A stretch of 64,000 nt of DNA. Source: Haliclystus octoradiatus (taxonomy: Eukaryota > Cnidaria > Staurozoa > Stauromedusae > Haliclystidae). The notes beneath the pieces were generated by a model. The model saw only the letters and a program-made list of their open reading frames with translations. It searched no databases and was not told the DNA's origin. Position numbers and translations under genes: made by a program. How positions within the stretch are numbered: the first letter of the stretch is position 1; the number at the start of each line of letters is the position of its first letter. Below, in pieces: positions 45,131 through 56,354 of the stretch. The stretch covers positions 18,501,103 through 18,565,102 of the forward strand of contig OU744452.1 of assembly GCA_916610825.1 (NCBI GenBank). Direction: 5' to 3'.

Positions 45131-46019
45131 TCTATTTTTGAATGACATGACAATTGAGAAATTCCGATGGACAATTTTGTTCCGTATTTGCTGACGGTGT
45201 CGAATGTCTCATTTTCGAGGATCAAATGTTACAAGCCTTCAGCTGCTAAAAGACTTCCTTAAAAACATAAACGTTATACATATGCACCTTTTATTATTAT
45301 TTGCTCATTATTATTAGTCATTGTGATCAGGATCGAAGAACTAAACGTTTGTCCTTCTAGAATCCGACAACACCTCAATATTTTATCAAAATTATGCAAA
45401 GGGACTATTCGAGTTACAGCTCTATGACATTATGAATGCAGGTAAATTTGGAGTGAAAAAATTCACGTCTACATAGATTTGTGTGGTCCTCCGAGGAACC
45501 CGAGGGGAAATAAAACTCACTATTCCCGAGGCAGTCAACAGTAGGTGATTTAGCTGTTTATTCAATCATGGTTTTTAACTAGACAATAAAGACGCAGCAG
45601 CGATAGTAATAATTTAATTTATTTTAATTATTCATATTACAGTACAGCAGAACATAGCAATAACAATGAAAAGTCGTAATATCAAAAGAATGCAAAACTG
45701 TGCTTATGTCCCGGGTGGGGGAGATTCTGATACATTGGCTATACGGAGACGGGCCATTTTTGAGAGGTGCCTTGTTCCAAATTCTAGTGAAATTTAAAGG
45801 TGTCATGCGACAATAATCAAGCCATCGCATATTTGAGGGCGCTTCAAAACCACACAAATAACGGAAAAATACGAAAATTTTAAAGCAAAATAAGCTTTAT
45901 CAATCATCCCAACCCAGGCAATTCTGTATTGAATACTTAGTAAGTCATTAGTATCATATTTAAAATTTAAATTATGTATTGATAAATCTACAACGTCATG
46001 TATGATTATTTAAAAAAAA
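45131..46019. repeat. Relic upstream region of a further peptide-gene copy
   Basis: 45540-45730 aligns with 62960-63270 and contains the promoter-like phrase ATCAAAAGAATGCAAAACTGTGCTTAT, a relative of the region at the TATA box of genes 1 and 2. No signal-peptide exon remains here. The rest is A+T-rich without genes. Confidence 0.5.
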
Positions 46020-46718
46020 CAGTGTAGAGATCAAAGAACTCTCTTCTGTATTCTAAACTATCTAGCTCCAAGATATTCAGAAGACGATTGGATATGGACG
46101 ATTGAGTAAATCAGAATAATCTTATTGTAAATTATCGTTGGACTGATTCGAATTTTTTAATATCCCATGAGACATGGATTTAAGATGGAAGACAAGTCTG
46201 TGCCATTTTGTCTTCCAGGGCAAATGCTTCAAGTTTGGACCATCTTGAAAATGATATGAAGTTTTACTAATATTAAAAGGATATTCAAACATTTGAAAAA
46301 CACTAAAAACTATATTTTGTAATAAAAGTATGTGATCAAATAGACGTTGTTTAAGACCATTTTATCGCTTACTTTTATTACAAAATTAATCAGTAGAAAC
46401 TTACTGATACTAAAAAACAGTTTTCAGTATTTTTCAGCTAGAACTTTTCTTTTTTTACGGATAACAAAAACATTGTTCAATCTTGTATTTGAAATGTCCC
46501 CCAAACCTGTTTTAAAAGCCGAAAGAGGTTACCAACCCAAAGTGACACGTCCCCGTAGATAAAAATATATAGAAGACATAAATAAAATCATAGATTTGCG
46601 GAGATATTGGATTAACATACAGACAAGATAGGGCACTTTCTGGTTTCACAGCTGTTCCGAAATTAAATTTTGATACATCAAAAAAATTGCTATAGCATGG
46701 TGTCAAAATAGTACAAAT
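46020..46718. repeat. Duplicated D block, copy 2, left part
   Basis: Partner of 40250-40970. The block continues at 48656-48802 after an inserted LINE. It begins with a minus-strand LINE fragment (46010-46170) homologous to that at 40250-40440. Confidence 0.75.
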
Positions 46719-47025
46719 AATGTTGTTGTTGTTGTTGTTGGTTTATTTGCCAAAAAATATAATATTGACTGGAATATAAAGGAAAGCTTGACTTTCACTT
46801 ACATATATTCTTTAATTACAAATGGTATTAAAAGTAGAAAAAAGGTTGTTAATTAATTGAATATAGTTCATACATAATAATACTAATAGACTTTGCATAA
46901 AGCACTTAAATCTTGTTCATCCAATTTTGATTTAAAGGATCGTAATGTTTTACTTGTGACAGTATGTTCGGGTAAACCATTCCACCACGGAATTACTCGA
47001 TTAACGAATAGAAATTTGGTGACAT

Positions 47026-47183
47026 TGTTATGAGGGTAAAATGATTGAGAGCGATAAAATAACATCCACTCTCGTAGAGATTTCAAAATGGAGTCAAATG
47101 TCATTAATAAAATAAAGGGCAATACACAGGGGAAAGGGGAAGTCGATATTAGTCTAATTATGGTAATACGCATTAGCATAACA
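47026..47183 (-). repeat. LTR (3' LTR in element orientation)
   Basis: 158 bp with TG...CA ends and the 7-bp inverted terminus TGTTATG/CATAACA. It lies downstream of the polypurine tract on the minus strand. Confidence 0.88.
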
Positions 47184-47484
47184 TACCCCCACTGTTAAAA
47201 AAGCACCGCCCCGGTGTTTAACATCTACATTAATTTTATATGAAGGTAATATAACTGATGATTGTAAAATAGAAATAATAAAAATGACGTAGAATAAATG
47301 TAAAATAGGATGGTTAGATATTTAATAAAATTGTAAATTATAGATAATATATCAATCACAACCAATCAATGAAGCAGTTGCATGTAATTAATAGATAAAA
47401 ATTATGGTTCAAATATTATAGTTGGTCTTTTCTTCGTAGTCTTTGGTGTTACCGGTATGCCAATGTTTCTTTAAGTTACGAGAG

Positions 47485-48126
47485 TCACGTTATAGGTCGG
47501 GCGTACAAAAACGATTTTCTCTGAAGAATTATATTTAGGATATTTGAATGTTGAAGTTCTTTATTTTTAGGTTTATGTAATTGTGTGTTAATCAAATAAA
47601 TACTACTGGTTGTACTAAGCTCATAGCAACTTGAAGTTGTATTTTGTTGTAATCTTTTTTTGGTGAATGAAACAATCGTACCATCCGATTGCTTATTTGT
47701 TAATAATTTGTTCAAACATTTGTCTGAAATGGGACTAATTTCTAATTCGACATCACTTAAATCTTCATTACTTTTAATTGATAATACGTTATTTTTAATA
47801 TCATGGTTTTCATTAACGTTATTAATATCGTTGTCGACTGCTATAGCGGAAGGCGTAGTTTCCCTTCTCCACTGGAAACAGCAAGGTTTAGTGCAGCGAA
47901 TATATACACAATTGTATTCGCTTGCCATTTTACGTGCCAGTATTTTAATAGGGTAAGGCAAAGTTATTTCGAAATCTTTTACGTTCGAAGGTAATTCAGA
48001 CATAAATTGTCCTGTTTCAGCACGGGACTCGTTAACAGCTTCATTGTAAATTCTATTTTCAAATTGTTTATATTCCTTCTGTTTTCTCCGTATATAGTTT
48101 ACTAAGGAATCCATAATTGTCGACAT
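47485..48126 (-). CDS. Orphan ORF of the small LTR retrotransposon (213 aa)
   Basis: This is the only sizeable frame in the element, starting MSTIMDSLVNYIRRKQKEYK about 115 nt after the 5' LTR. The N-terminal third is helical and charged, with a segment FEITLPYPIKILARKM. A cysteine group (CVYIRCTKPCC) lies near residue 80, then an acidic Asn/Asp-rich middle and a basic C-terminus. The position corresponds to gag, and a gag-like structural role is the natural guess. However, there is no CCHC knuckle and I do not recognise the family. The frame is intact, which fits recent activity supported by another element's enzymes. Confidence 0.6.
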   Translation of the reverse strand: MSTIMDSLVNYIRRKQKEYKQFENRIYNEAVNESRAETGQFMSELPSNVKDFEITLPYPIKILARKMASEYNCVYIRCTKPCCFQWRRETTPSAIAVDNDINNVNENHDIKNNVLSIKSNEDLSDVELEISPISDKCLNKLLTNKQSDGTIVSFTKKRLQQNTTSSCYELSTTSSIYLINTQLHKPKNKELQHSNILNIILQRKSFLYARPIT

Positions 48127-48241
48127 TGTAGAAGATTGAATGGAATAAAAATTATAACCAATAATAAGCCATGAGAATATTAATTATATGATACAAACAA
48201 GATGTATAATAAAATAAAATTGATCCTTATCGGGCTCCAAA

Positions 48242-48399
48242 TGTTATGAGGGAAAAATGATTGAGAGCGATAAAATAACATCCACTCTCGTAGAGATTTC
48301 AAAACGGAGTCAAATGTCATTAATAAAATAAAGGGCAATACACAGGGGAAAGGGGAAGTCGATATTAGTCTAATTATGGTAATACGCTTTAGCATAACA
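48242..48399 (-). repeat. LTR (5' LTR in element orientation)
   Basis: 158 bp, about three mismatches to its partner, followed on the minus strand by the putative primer-binding site. Confidence 0.88.
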
Positions 48400-48655
48400 A
48401 CATTTAGCTTACAGGATAGCGTGTTTGTTGGCTGTAGCTTTAAGGAATTACCTCGCATTGAGTATTTATTCTTAGAAAAATTACAGAATTCTGTTACATT
48501 TAAATCTACGAGGTTGTTTATAATTTTGAACATCATAATAAGATCTTGTTTTATTCGTCTTAATTCTAAAGAACTAATGCCAAGATAAACTAGACGATCT
48601 TGATAAGCCTGTCCGTAAACATGATTGACGTGGCATATATGCCTAGTGAAGGTTT

Positions 48656-48802
48656 GTTAATGTTACATCTCGTATACAGCACGTATATGGAAGTACCTTC
48701 GCACCGATTTGAGGCTGATATTTTGAACTGCTGCCACATTAAGTTATAATGAAAAATATCAAAACATGACAACATGGAATTGTGCGAATTTTTAATGCCA
48801 CT
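48656..48802. repeat. Duplicated D block, copy 2, right part
   Basis: Matches 40970-41115. Homology stops at AATGCCA, and the sequence that should follow is found at 58527, so about 9.7 kb is inserted between. Confidence 0.8.
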
Positions 48803-49034
48803 AGATTTCGAGTTGCATGCAAATACATGCTTATATTGAGTTGTGAATCATCTGACTTAACTGGTTCAAATAAATGCATGAAGAAATCTATGTAGAAAAG
48901 ATGATTGAAGCCGAAATTTAGTTCAGAAATTATTCTATTTTATTATTTGCTGCTCAGAGAAGCAAAAAGTTGAGAAGTGAAAAGTGGAAGTTAAACAGCC
49001 ATACACCCCCCCAAAAAAAAAAAAACATCTTGAG

Positions 49035-49451
49035 GGTGGTCAAATGACTTTTTCCTTTCGCCAACATTCATCGGATTTTGTTGAGTTCATTTTCATCAAC
49101 AGCGGATGGTATTTTGAGGCTTGGAAGCTAGTCAATTGAGCCCACCAATCCTGAGACAGGCTACGTCATTGTTGACCAATCAGAGGAAGGTTCATATTTT
49201 CAACAAAACTCAACAACCTTGAGGAAATAAAAAGTCATTTGGCCACTTCGCCAACATCGGTAGAGAACAATAGAACTAAACAAAATCCGATGAATGTTGA
49301 GGAAATTTTTGAATGTATTCAAAATCGAAATTCAACATCAGCCAACAAAATCCGAAAGGGTGAGGGTGGCCAAATGACTTTTTATTTTCTCAACATTCAT
49401 CGGATTTTGTTGAATTCAACAATGTTGGCGAAATAAAAAGTCATTTGGCCA
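49035..49451. mobile_element. Nested inverted-repeat MITE cluster
   Basis: The motif GGYCAAATGACTTTTT occurs at 49038 and 49367 and its complement AAAAAGTCATTTGGCCA at about 49230 and 49437. CATTCATCGGATTTTGTTGA words sit just inside. This reads as two related MITE units or one with internal duplication. It abuts the left end of the foldback element X. Confidence 0.65.
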
Positions 49452-50891
49452 GGGCACGATTTGACAAACAGATGGAAGTTGTGACCACCTGCGCGCGCAT
49501 GTGCCGTAACATATCCCAAGCGGTCAATATGCTCTGATTGTGCGGGCAAAGTCTAACACGCAAGTTATCTGAACAAAATGGCGATCAAAATTCCATCTTC
49601 ATGAAAAATGGAACACTTGATTACACTTCACAATAACAAATTTACGATTAACGGGATTTGGAAAAACTTTTATTATCAAGTCAAATAGTCGACGGCATAA
49701 ATCTTAATTTCTGAATGTCATTATTATTTGATTATTCTATGGTTCTAGACACACTGTATTCGAGAATTTATATCGCTAAAAAGGTAAGCACATAATGAAC
49801 TATGACTTATCTAAGTTTGAAACTGTTGACGTCATTTGATAATGCTTCAACAAACAGCAGCTCAATATTTATTTCGCAAAAACACGACAGTCGAGTTCAA
49901 CGAAGTCTAGAATACCTTCTATAGCCTATGTAATGTTGGCAATAAAAACTGTCTGGTTCCTTTAAAAGCGCACACTAATTTATCTAAAAATGGTTGCACA
50001 TTTAAAATAAATAATATACTAATATGATTCTAAATTTGACTATAATTTCTTGACTCGTTTATATCAAAGTTATTTAGTTTGCAAAATATGAAATATGCTA
50101 TACTCTTTCCGCTTTGTTGACAAAGTCTCAAAGCCATTTTTTACTTTTTGAACTATTAGGTCTCTCAAATCAAAACAAGGTATCGACGTAAATTGATAAA
50201 ATTTCATGAAAAAGTATCAAGTTTAATATGCTTAGATATAACCATCCAACTTGACAAAGGTTTTCTTGGGGGAGGAAATGCCGGTCTTGGACTCTCCAAA
50301 TAAATTGAGACATGCAGATAACTAGATATCCCTAGATGTTAATGTTAGACATGTATCGAAGTAAATCCAAAAAATTTTGTGAAAATATATTGAGTAAATA
50401 TTCAGATGAAGCCATTTGAGTTGACAAAGGGGGCATTTGGGGTTTTTCAAAATGCCGGGTTTTCACTTTCTTCAACTTCCAGGTCTTTCAAAATAAATTG
50501 ACACAAGCAGATGACTAGATCTCCCTAGACAGTACTTATTTATATTTATATTAAAAATATCTAGTTTATATTTAGATAGAGCCATCTAAGTTGACAAAGG
50601 GGGCATTTCGGGTTTTTCAAAAAGCTGGGTTTACACTTACTCCAACTTCTAGGTCCCTCAAATTAAATCGAGGGATGCCGATAACTAGATATCATTAGAG
50701 ATTACTGCTAGATTACTTACTTTATTAAAAGATTCATGAAATGTAACGGTTTTTAGTTGTTGGATCTTCTTTTTCTGTCAAAAATGTGCAATAATCCGCA
50801 GCGGCCTACAGTTTGGACTGTGCACCCGCTTTTTTAAGTACATATCACCTCAATTTGTGACAGTTGTTTGTCAGGTGTTTTGGCCTTCTAC

Positions 50892-51668
50892 TAGGGATGC
50901 GAATCGACAGTCAAAACGGTAATCGAATATTCGACAATGCACTATTCGATTCGAATCAAATAATAATCAAAATCTCTTGTTCTATTGTTGCCATTTAAGT
51001 AGACAATGAAAACACAAACAAACCTATTCCACGACTGCAAGAAATATGTTGAAAACATCAAATTTAACTAAAACTATCTTTACATAGATTTTTAAAGATT
51101 TTGAACACATTAGTACAACAGTTTGTTCGTTCAGTTCACTTCGACATTAGTTTACAGAATTCATGTTATTCCACGCTTCATGTTTCAGCACGTCTGTTCG
51201 ATCAATTAAATGCAACAGAGTCTGAAATAGAACTAATGGCACGTAACTTGAGATTTTCTTTGTTAATTAGGTAAATAGGGGGGAGTTCCATAGACCATCA
51301 AAACACGTAAAAGGCGTCGCTTTGAATAATTTTGAGGAAAATTTATCCAAGAAAAGTTGCTTTATATTTGGAAACAAGCATATTTAGAATTAATTTAAAT
51401 AATCGAATATTCATTTTACTATTCGAATAATCGATACAGTCAAACCTGTTATAACGGTCACCTCTATACAGCGGCACCTGTCTATGGTGGTCACTCTTCC
51501 AATGTCTAAATAGCATTTTCTATTGAATCATCCCTGTATATAAAGGCCACCTGTCTATAGTGGTCAATTTATCTACCTCTCGTAGCTTGCCGTTATATTC
51601 AGGTTTCACTGTATTTCATTGAGATTCAATAATTCATGATTTTAATCTATATTCAATTCGCATCCCTA
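50892..51668. mobile_element. hAT-type MITE, 777 bp, with 8-bp target duplication
   Basis: The ends TAGGGATGCGAAT...ATTCGCATCCCTA are bordered by perfect CCTTCTAC duplications (50884-50891 and 51669-51676). It is noncoding and sits in the loop region of foldback X. Confidence 0.88.
51437..51611. mobile_element. pogo-like MITE nested in hAT MITE
   Basis: 175 bp, inverted ends CAGTCAAACCTGTTATAACGG / CCGTTATATTCAGGTTTCACTG-like, flanked by TA on both sides. Confidence 0.75.
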
Positions 51669-52556
51669 CCTTCTACGACAACGGAATTATCAATTTGAAA
51701 TTGTTCATTTTAATAGCAAAGATATTCATGTGTTTAGTGTTATGTTGTTTCAATGTTCTAACAATCCCATTTGTTCGTCAAATTTGTTAGTTGAATTTAC
51801 TTCGATACTTGTCAAACAGCAATCTCTAATGATATCTAATCATCGACACCCCTCGTTTTAAGTTGGGGAACCTACAAATTGGAGAAGCAGTCAACCCAGC
51901 TTTTTCACAACCCCAAATGCCCCCTTTGTCAACTTAAATGACTCAATCTAAATATAAACTAGATATTTTGTCAAGAAATGTTGTGAATTTACTTCGATAC
52001 ATGTCAAAGAGTAATCTATAATGATATCTAATCATCGGCACCCTTTGTCTTAATCTGAAGGACCTAGAAGTTGGAGAAAGCGTAAATCCTGGCTTTTTGA
52101 ATAACCCCAAATGCCCCCTTTGTTAACTTAAATGGTTCTATTCAGAGCCGGATTAACTTTTTAGTTGCCCTAAGCACTGTATTTGAAATATGCACTTCAC
52201 GCCTGGTGTGAGGCCCGTAGGGCCAAACCTCCCAGCTAGAGGGTTTGGGAAGCGTTGTAAGCTCCTTCAACGGGGTCTTTAATGGAGCCGCCATTAAAAA
52301 ATCATATAAATATTACGGTTTAGACCATATCTATCCAGCCGCTTAAATGAATTTGAAATCTAAAAACAAAATAGATCAGCAGGTAGACATAATTATTCAA
52401 ATGGAAATTTCCACTTAAAATGCAAAATCTTTATTTATTTTACGCAAACACGCATAATTTTTTCCATTTTATTATTATTTTTATCTTATTATTTTCTAAA
52501 AGGGCCCTAAATACCAAGGGCCCTAAGCCAGTGCTTATTGTGCTTACGGGTTAATC

Positions 52557-55500
52557 CAGAGCTATCTATTAAGAAGAGTTAGGACAACTATTGTTCTCGC
52601 AGCTGCGGTCGGTGATTGGCCGAATCGTCTCACGTGATAATTTTCGGCCATTTTTGATCCAAAAAATTGCGCGAAAGTTTAACAAGGTTAATCCTCGTGG
52701 TGATCTTTCTGTCTTTTGACGTTAGCTGTTCATTTGTTTTAATTTTATTGTCACATAGAATAGAATTATAATATAACTATTTTGAATTTTCAATGACTGG
52801 GTGTTGTGCTGTTGGATGCTCAAATCGTGATGACAATGGAAATCATACAATGTGCAGTGTTCCTAATGGAAAGAAGGACAAGGAAAGACGTGCTGTTTGG
52901 ATGGCAGCAATCAAAAGGGAACATTTCAACAGCAGATCATCAAGACTTTGCGAGGCAAATATTAAATATGTATTTCTGTAATTGTTATAATATTAAACTA
53001 TTTGAACATATCGAAAACGACTGATATCTGACTTATAGCCTTCTTACTTAATTAAAGGTACATTTTGAAAGTAATCAATTTGAAAGCAGAATTCCTGGTA
53101 AGCTCAAACCAAATGCCATACCTACAATTTTTTGTCATAAAAAAACAGTAAACAAGAGAAAGAGTCCAACAAAAAGAACATCTTTAGGTAATCTTTGTGT
53201 AAATTTTTTGATGATAAATGAATTTGTTTTGAATTCAGTAAAAATTGACTGATTAAAATATTAAAATTTACTACCTTCAGATCCATCTGCTAAAAAACAG
53301 AGAAAGACCTCGTCTCATGCAAATGACATATCGGTAGTATCAGGATATGATGTAAATGATGACAATGAAGAATCCTCTATTTGTACAGTTACAAATGAAA
53401 ATGAATTCGGAAAATGGCCTGTTGACACTTTTAATATCAATCAAGTACTAAACTAAAGAGACAATTAAAGAAGGCAGACGAAAAATACAACAACCTGTCA
53501 AATAACATTTCTGGCATCTTCAACGATGATCAGATAGATTTTTTAACAAAAAAACCTGGTTCATGTCGTGGTACGCTAAATATAGATATCATATATCAAC
53601 ACTGAATTTGTCATTCAAAAGTAGAATTAATAATTTATATATAATATATTACTTTATTTATATAGTATTATGGTCAAACAAAACAGTTGAGAATGCCCTC
53701 AAAATACGATATGCTTGTGGAGCAACTGGGTACACCTTATTACTCCAACAAAGTTATCCATTACCCTCCATTCGAACATTAAACAGACGAATGCAGCACA
53801 TTCAATTTTTGTCAGGCCTGATCAAAGAAGTTTTCCTAGCTCTTGAACAGGTAAGGTAAGGCTGGTGTGATCTTAAAATTGCTACTGTAGTGAAACCTTG
53901 TAATCTTGTAATAGTGCAGCAACGTGTCTATACTGGTAAGGTCACAATATGAACAATTTATATCCACATTGAATCCAACATCTCCACAAGGGTCAGCTCT
54001 TTACAGTGGTAAATCTTGAAGCTGGCTGTAAGTTGTGCACAGGTTTTATTGTATGCATAACACTTAACTCTAGACTATAGTATCCTCATACTTTTTACTT
54101 TCGAGGTACAAACAATGACAGAACAAGAGAAGTGCTGTGTACTTTTATTGGATGAAATGGCAATCAAACCAGTATTTGATTTTGATCGTCGAACAGAGTC
54201 CATAATTGGACAATGTACTCTGAAAGGTAGTAAGGAAAAAGTGATGGATGGTGAAGCCGCAAACCATGCTCTTGTATTTATGCTATGTGGTTTAACAACG
54301 AGATGGAAACAGGTGGTGGCATATTATTTCACTGGCTCGTCATTTGACAGTTTAGAAGTGCACGATGTCATCATTAAAATTATTTCAAGGGCATGTGAGA
54401 TTGGTCTTTCCACTTTGAATGTTACCATGGATATGGGTGGTGGTAATATTGCGGTCTTGAACGATTTTAAAGTGTCCTGTAAGAGAAAAAAGAAAAAAGC
54501 AACTCTTGAAATTCCAAACCCAGCACCTGAAACCCACCTGAAATCATTATAAAAAATTCATGTGAACACCCAGTTCTAGAAAAGCAGGAATTGACCTTTA
54601 TGCCTGATGTCCCACATTTAATAAAAAATTTGAGAAATCATCTATCTCGAAGGCAAGTTATATACCTTCCCGAAATAATTGTCAAATCGAATAACCCTTC
54701 CCGAAATGAAAGTTAATTTGGCAAAAAATTTACTCTCAAGAAGAACTGGGGCTGCAGTAAGATTGTTGGTGCAAGAAAAATTTCTACATAGATCAGCTTT
54801 ATCAACTGCCTGGTTTTGTGAGCAAATTGGTCTGTGGTTTGATTTAATGACTTCAAGATCACCGTCAATGAGCCTCAGCCTTTTTGATAAGGAAAAGCAT
54901 GAAGAGGTTGTAAAATTTTTAAATTCCATTATTGACCTTTTTAAATGCCTAAATATTGGAGACATTGATGCACCATGGAAACCAGTGCAGTCAGGCTTTA
55001 TTTTGGCAACAACAAGTGCTCTGCAATTGCAGAATTGTTTGTTAATGGAGAAACAGTACAAATTCTTAATGATAAGCCGCTTCACACAGGACGCTTTGGA
55101 AAATTTATTTTCATCTGTTAGATATAAAAATCCGGTCCCAACTGCTATTGAGTTTGTCAATGCATTGCGTATAATTGCCATTTCACAGTGTATTTCAAGC
55201 AAAAACACTGGTTCATACGAGAAAGACGAGGATCAACCATGCTGCAGTATTCTGGACATGGAATTCCAATTATCACCTGATGATAAAAAGCTTGATCAAG
55301 CAGATGAGATTGAGAATGGGGACCTTACAAAGTTGGAAGATTTCAGCTTAGAAAACTTAGGCGGCTATGCTGTCCACCAGTTTTTAAATCTCAATAAGCA
55401 TTGCGCAGAGTGCAAGAATATGCTTGTGGTTCCTGCACCTGCACTAGCCCAACCATTGGATGTCAGTCATGATTATGGATGTACACCAAAATCTCTAGTG

Positions 55501-56354
55501 GAACTAGCAGACTATACTAAAAAGGCGCTGACATATATTTCACAAGATGCTAAGGAAGTATTTATGTTAGCAGAAAATATATTCCGCAAAAACGAGGATA
55601 AATTGTTTTCCCACAGCAACATTATGCAGAAACTTGTGGATGCATCTACAATTGCAAATAAAACTAATAAAATACCAGACTGTCACAAGGCCAAAACGAT
55701 GATAACTAAAACGTTCTTCAGAGTTAAAATCAAAACAGTGCTGGAAAAAAGAACAAAACAAGCAAATGCTGTGAAAGCAACCTCAAAGGGGTCAAGATCC
55801 ATAGCGATGAGGGATGCCATAAAATAGGATCGGTTAATGATTATAAGACCAACATACTATGATGTTACTATATTGTAAAATAAATAACGAATAATAAAAA
55901 CCTCACATACCACATCTCCTTTATTCTTCAATCCAAATTGATTTAAGCTGTTGTTATGGCAGAGCTGTCTATGGTTATACGGCATATAATCTGCAATTTA
56001 TCGACAGCTGCTTATTAGTTTGCAGTGAGTGCACAATACCGCACACTATCGGTAAGCTGTTTAGCTGACAAATCCACAACAACGCTCTAAACACGCTTCC
56101 AGCAAGCTTACATACCACTATTTCATTACTAAAGGCTTCCAGTTAATTGATTGAAGTCTTCTTCAAACTTCTTAAGATTCTTTTTATGATTTATTGTTAT
56201 ATTTCAGGTATAATTATTATATAAAACTCCATAATAAACGCGTGCAACCTTCGTTTCTCAAATTAAACAAGTTTGGATCAACAATAGCCGCTGGCCGCGC
56301 TAAAAACTTGGTCCCAGACTACCGTGTCCTAACTCTTCTAAATAGATAGCTCTG
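52557..56354 (+). mobile_element. P-type transposon (P2), 3.8 kb, perfect 8-bp target duplication
   Basis: Inverted termini start CAGAGCTATCTATT at each end and match over about 30 bp with one mismatch (to AGTTAGGACA). GGTTAATC borders the element at 52549-52556 and 56355-56362. 8-bp duplications are the rule for P elements. It contains a split, frameshifted THAP transposase gene. Both ends are complete, so it would be mobilisable if transposase were supplied. Confidence 0.9.
52793..55827 (+). pseudogene. THAP-domain P-type transposase of P2, frameshifted
   Basis: Inferred exons are 52793-52954, 53058-53187, 53281-53570, 53666-53850 and 54109 onward. The THAP finger starts MTGCCAVGC and closes across the first intron (RLCE|VHFESNQFE). 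The donor there is GAG|GCAAAT, so this is a GC-AG intron. Then come KLKPNAIPTIF, a basic linker, a coiled-coil LKRQLKKADEKYNN (reached by a frameshift near 53450) and SIRTLNRRMQHIQFLSG. The core has LLLDEM (first Asp), VTMDMGGGN (second Asp), FMPDVPHLIKNLRN and TQDALENLFSS (Glu). Further shifts lie near 54530 and 54670. The final 382-codon frame (54679-55827) is open. Catalytic residues are preserved although the gene is broken, suggesting recent inactivation (or sequencing indels). It is of a different subfamily from P1. Confidence 0.82.

Larger units (their letters stand above)
47026..48399 (-). mobile_element. Small LTR retrotransposon, 1374 bp, 158-bp LTRs, ACAT target duplication
   Basis: Two direct repeats (47026-47183 and 48242-48399) of equal length differ at about three positions. 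Each begins TGTTATG and ends CATAACA. ACAT flanks the element on both sides (47022-47025, 48400-48403). Read on the minus strand, the 5' LTR is followed after two bases by TGGAGCCCGATAAGG, a plausible tRNA primer site. The 3' LTR is preceded by AACAGTGGGGGTA, a polypurine tract. The internal 1058 bp has one 213-codon ORF and no reverse transcriptase, protease or integrase motif. The element is therefore nonautonomous, of the TRIM/TR-GAG kind. About 98% LTR identity means a fairly recent insertion. Confidence 0.88.
46719..48655 (-). pseudogene. LINE 3' fragment inserted in D block, itself split by an LTR element
   Basis: On the minus strand RT C-terminal frames read RLVYLGISSLELRRIKQDLIMMF, KIINNLVDLNVTEF, then resume after the LTR element as KFLFVNRVIPWWNGLPEHTV and SLRSFKSKLDEQDL-like words. 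The 3' end is a (CAA)n run (GTT repeats at about 46721-46740), a common LINE tail. A short TGTTA-containing duplication of the target (AATA.TGTTACATC in the empty copy at 40970) borders it. It is 5'-truncated. Confidence 0.8.

Noticed and set aside
46883..48536. Apparent gene pair of two similar minus-strand ORFs
   Set aside because: The shared part is simply the two LTRs of one element read into the flanking LINE.
49239..49436. 65-codon frame MATSPTSVENNR...
   Set aside because: Lies across MITE inverted repeats; coding is incidental.
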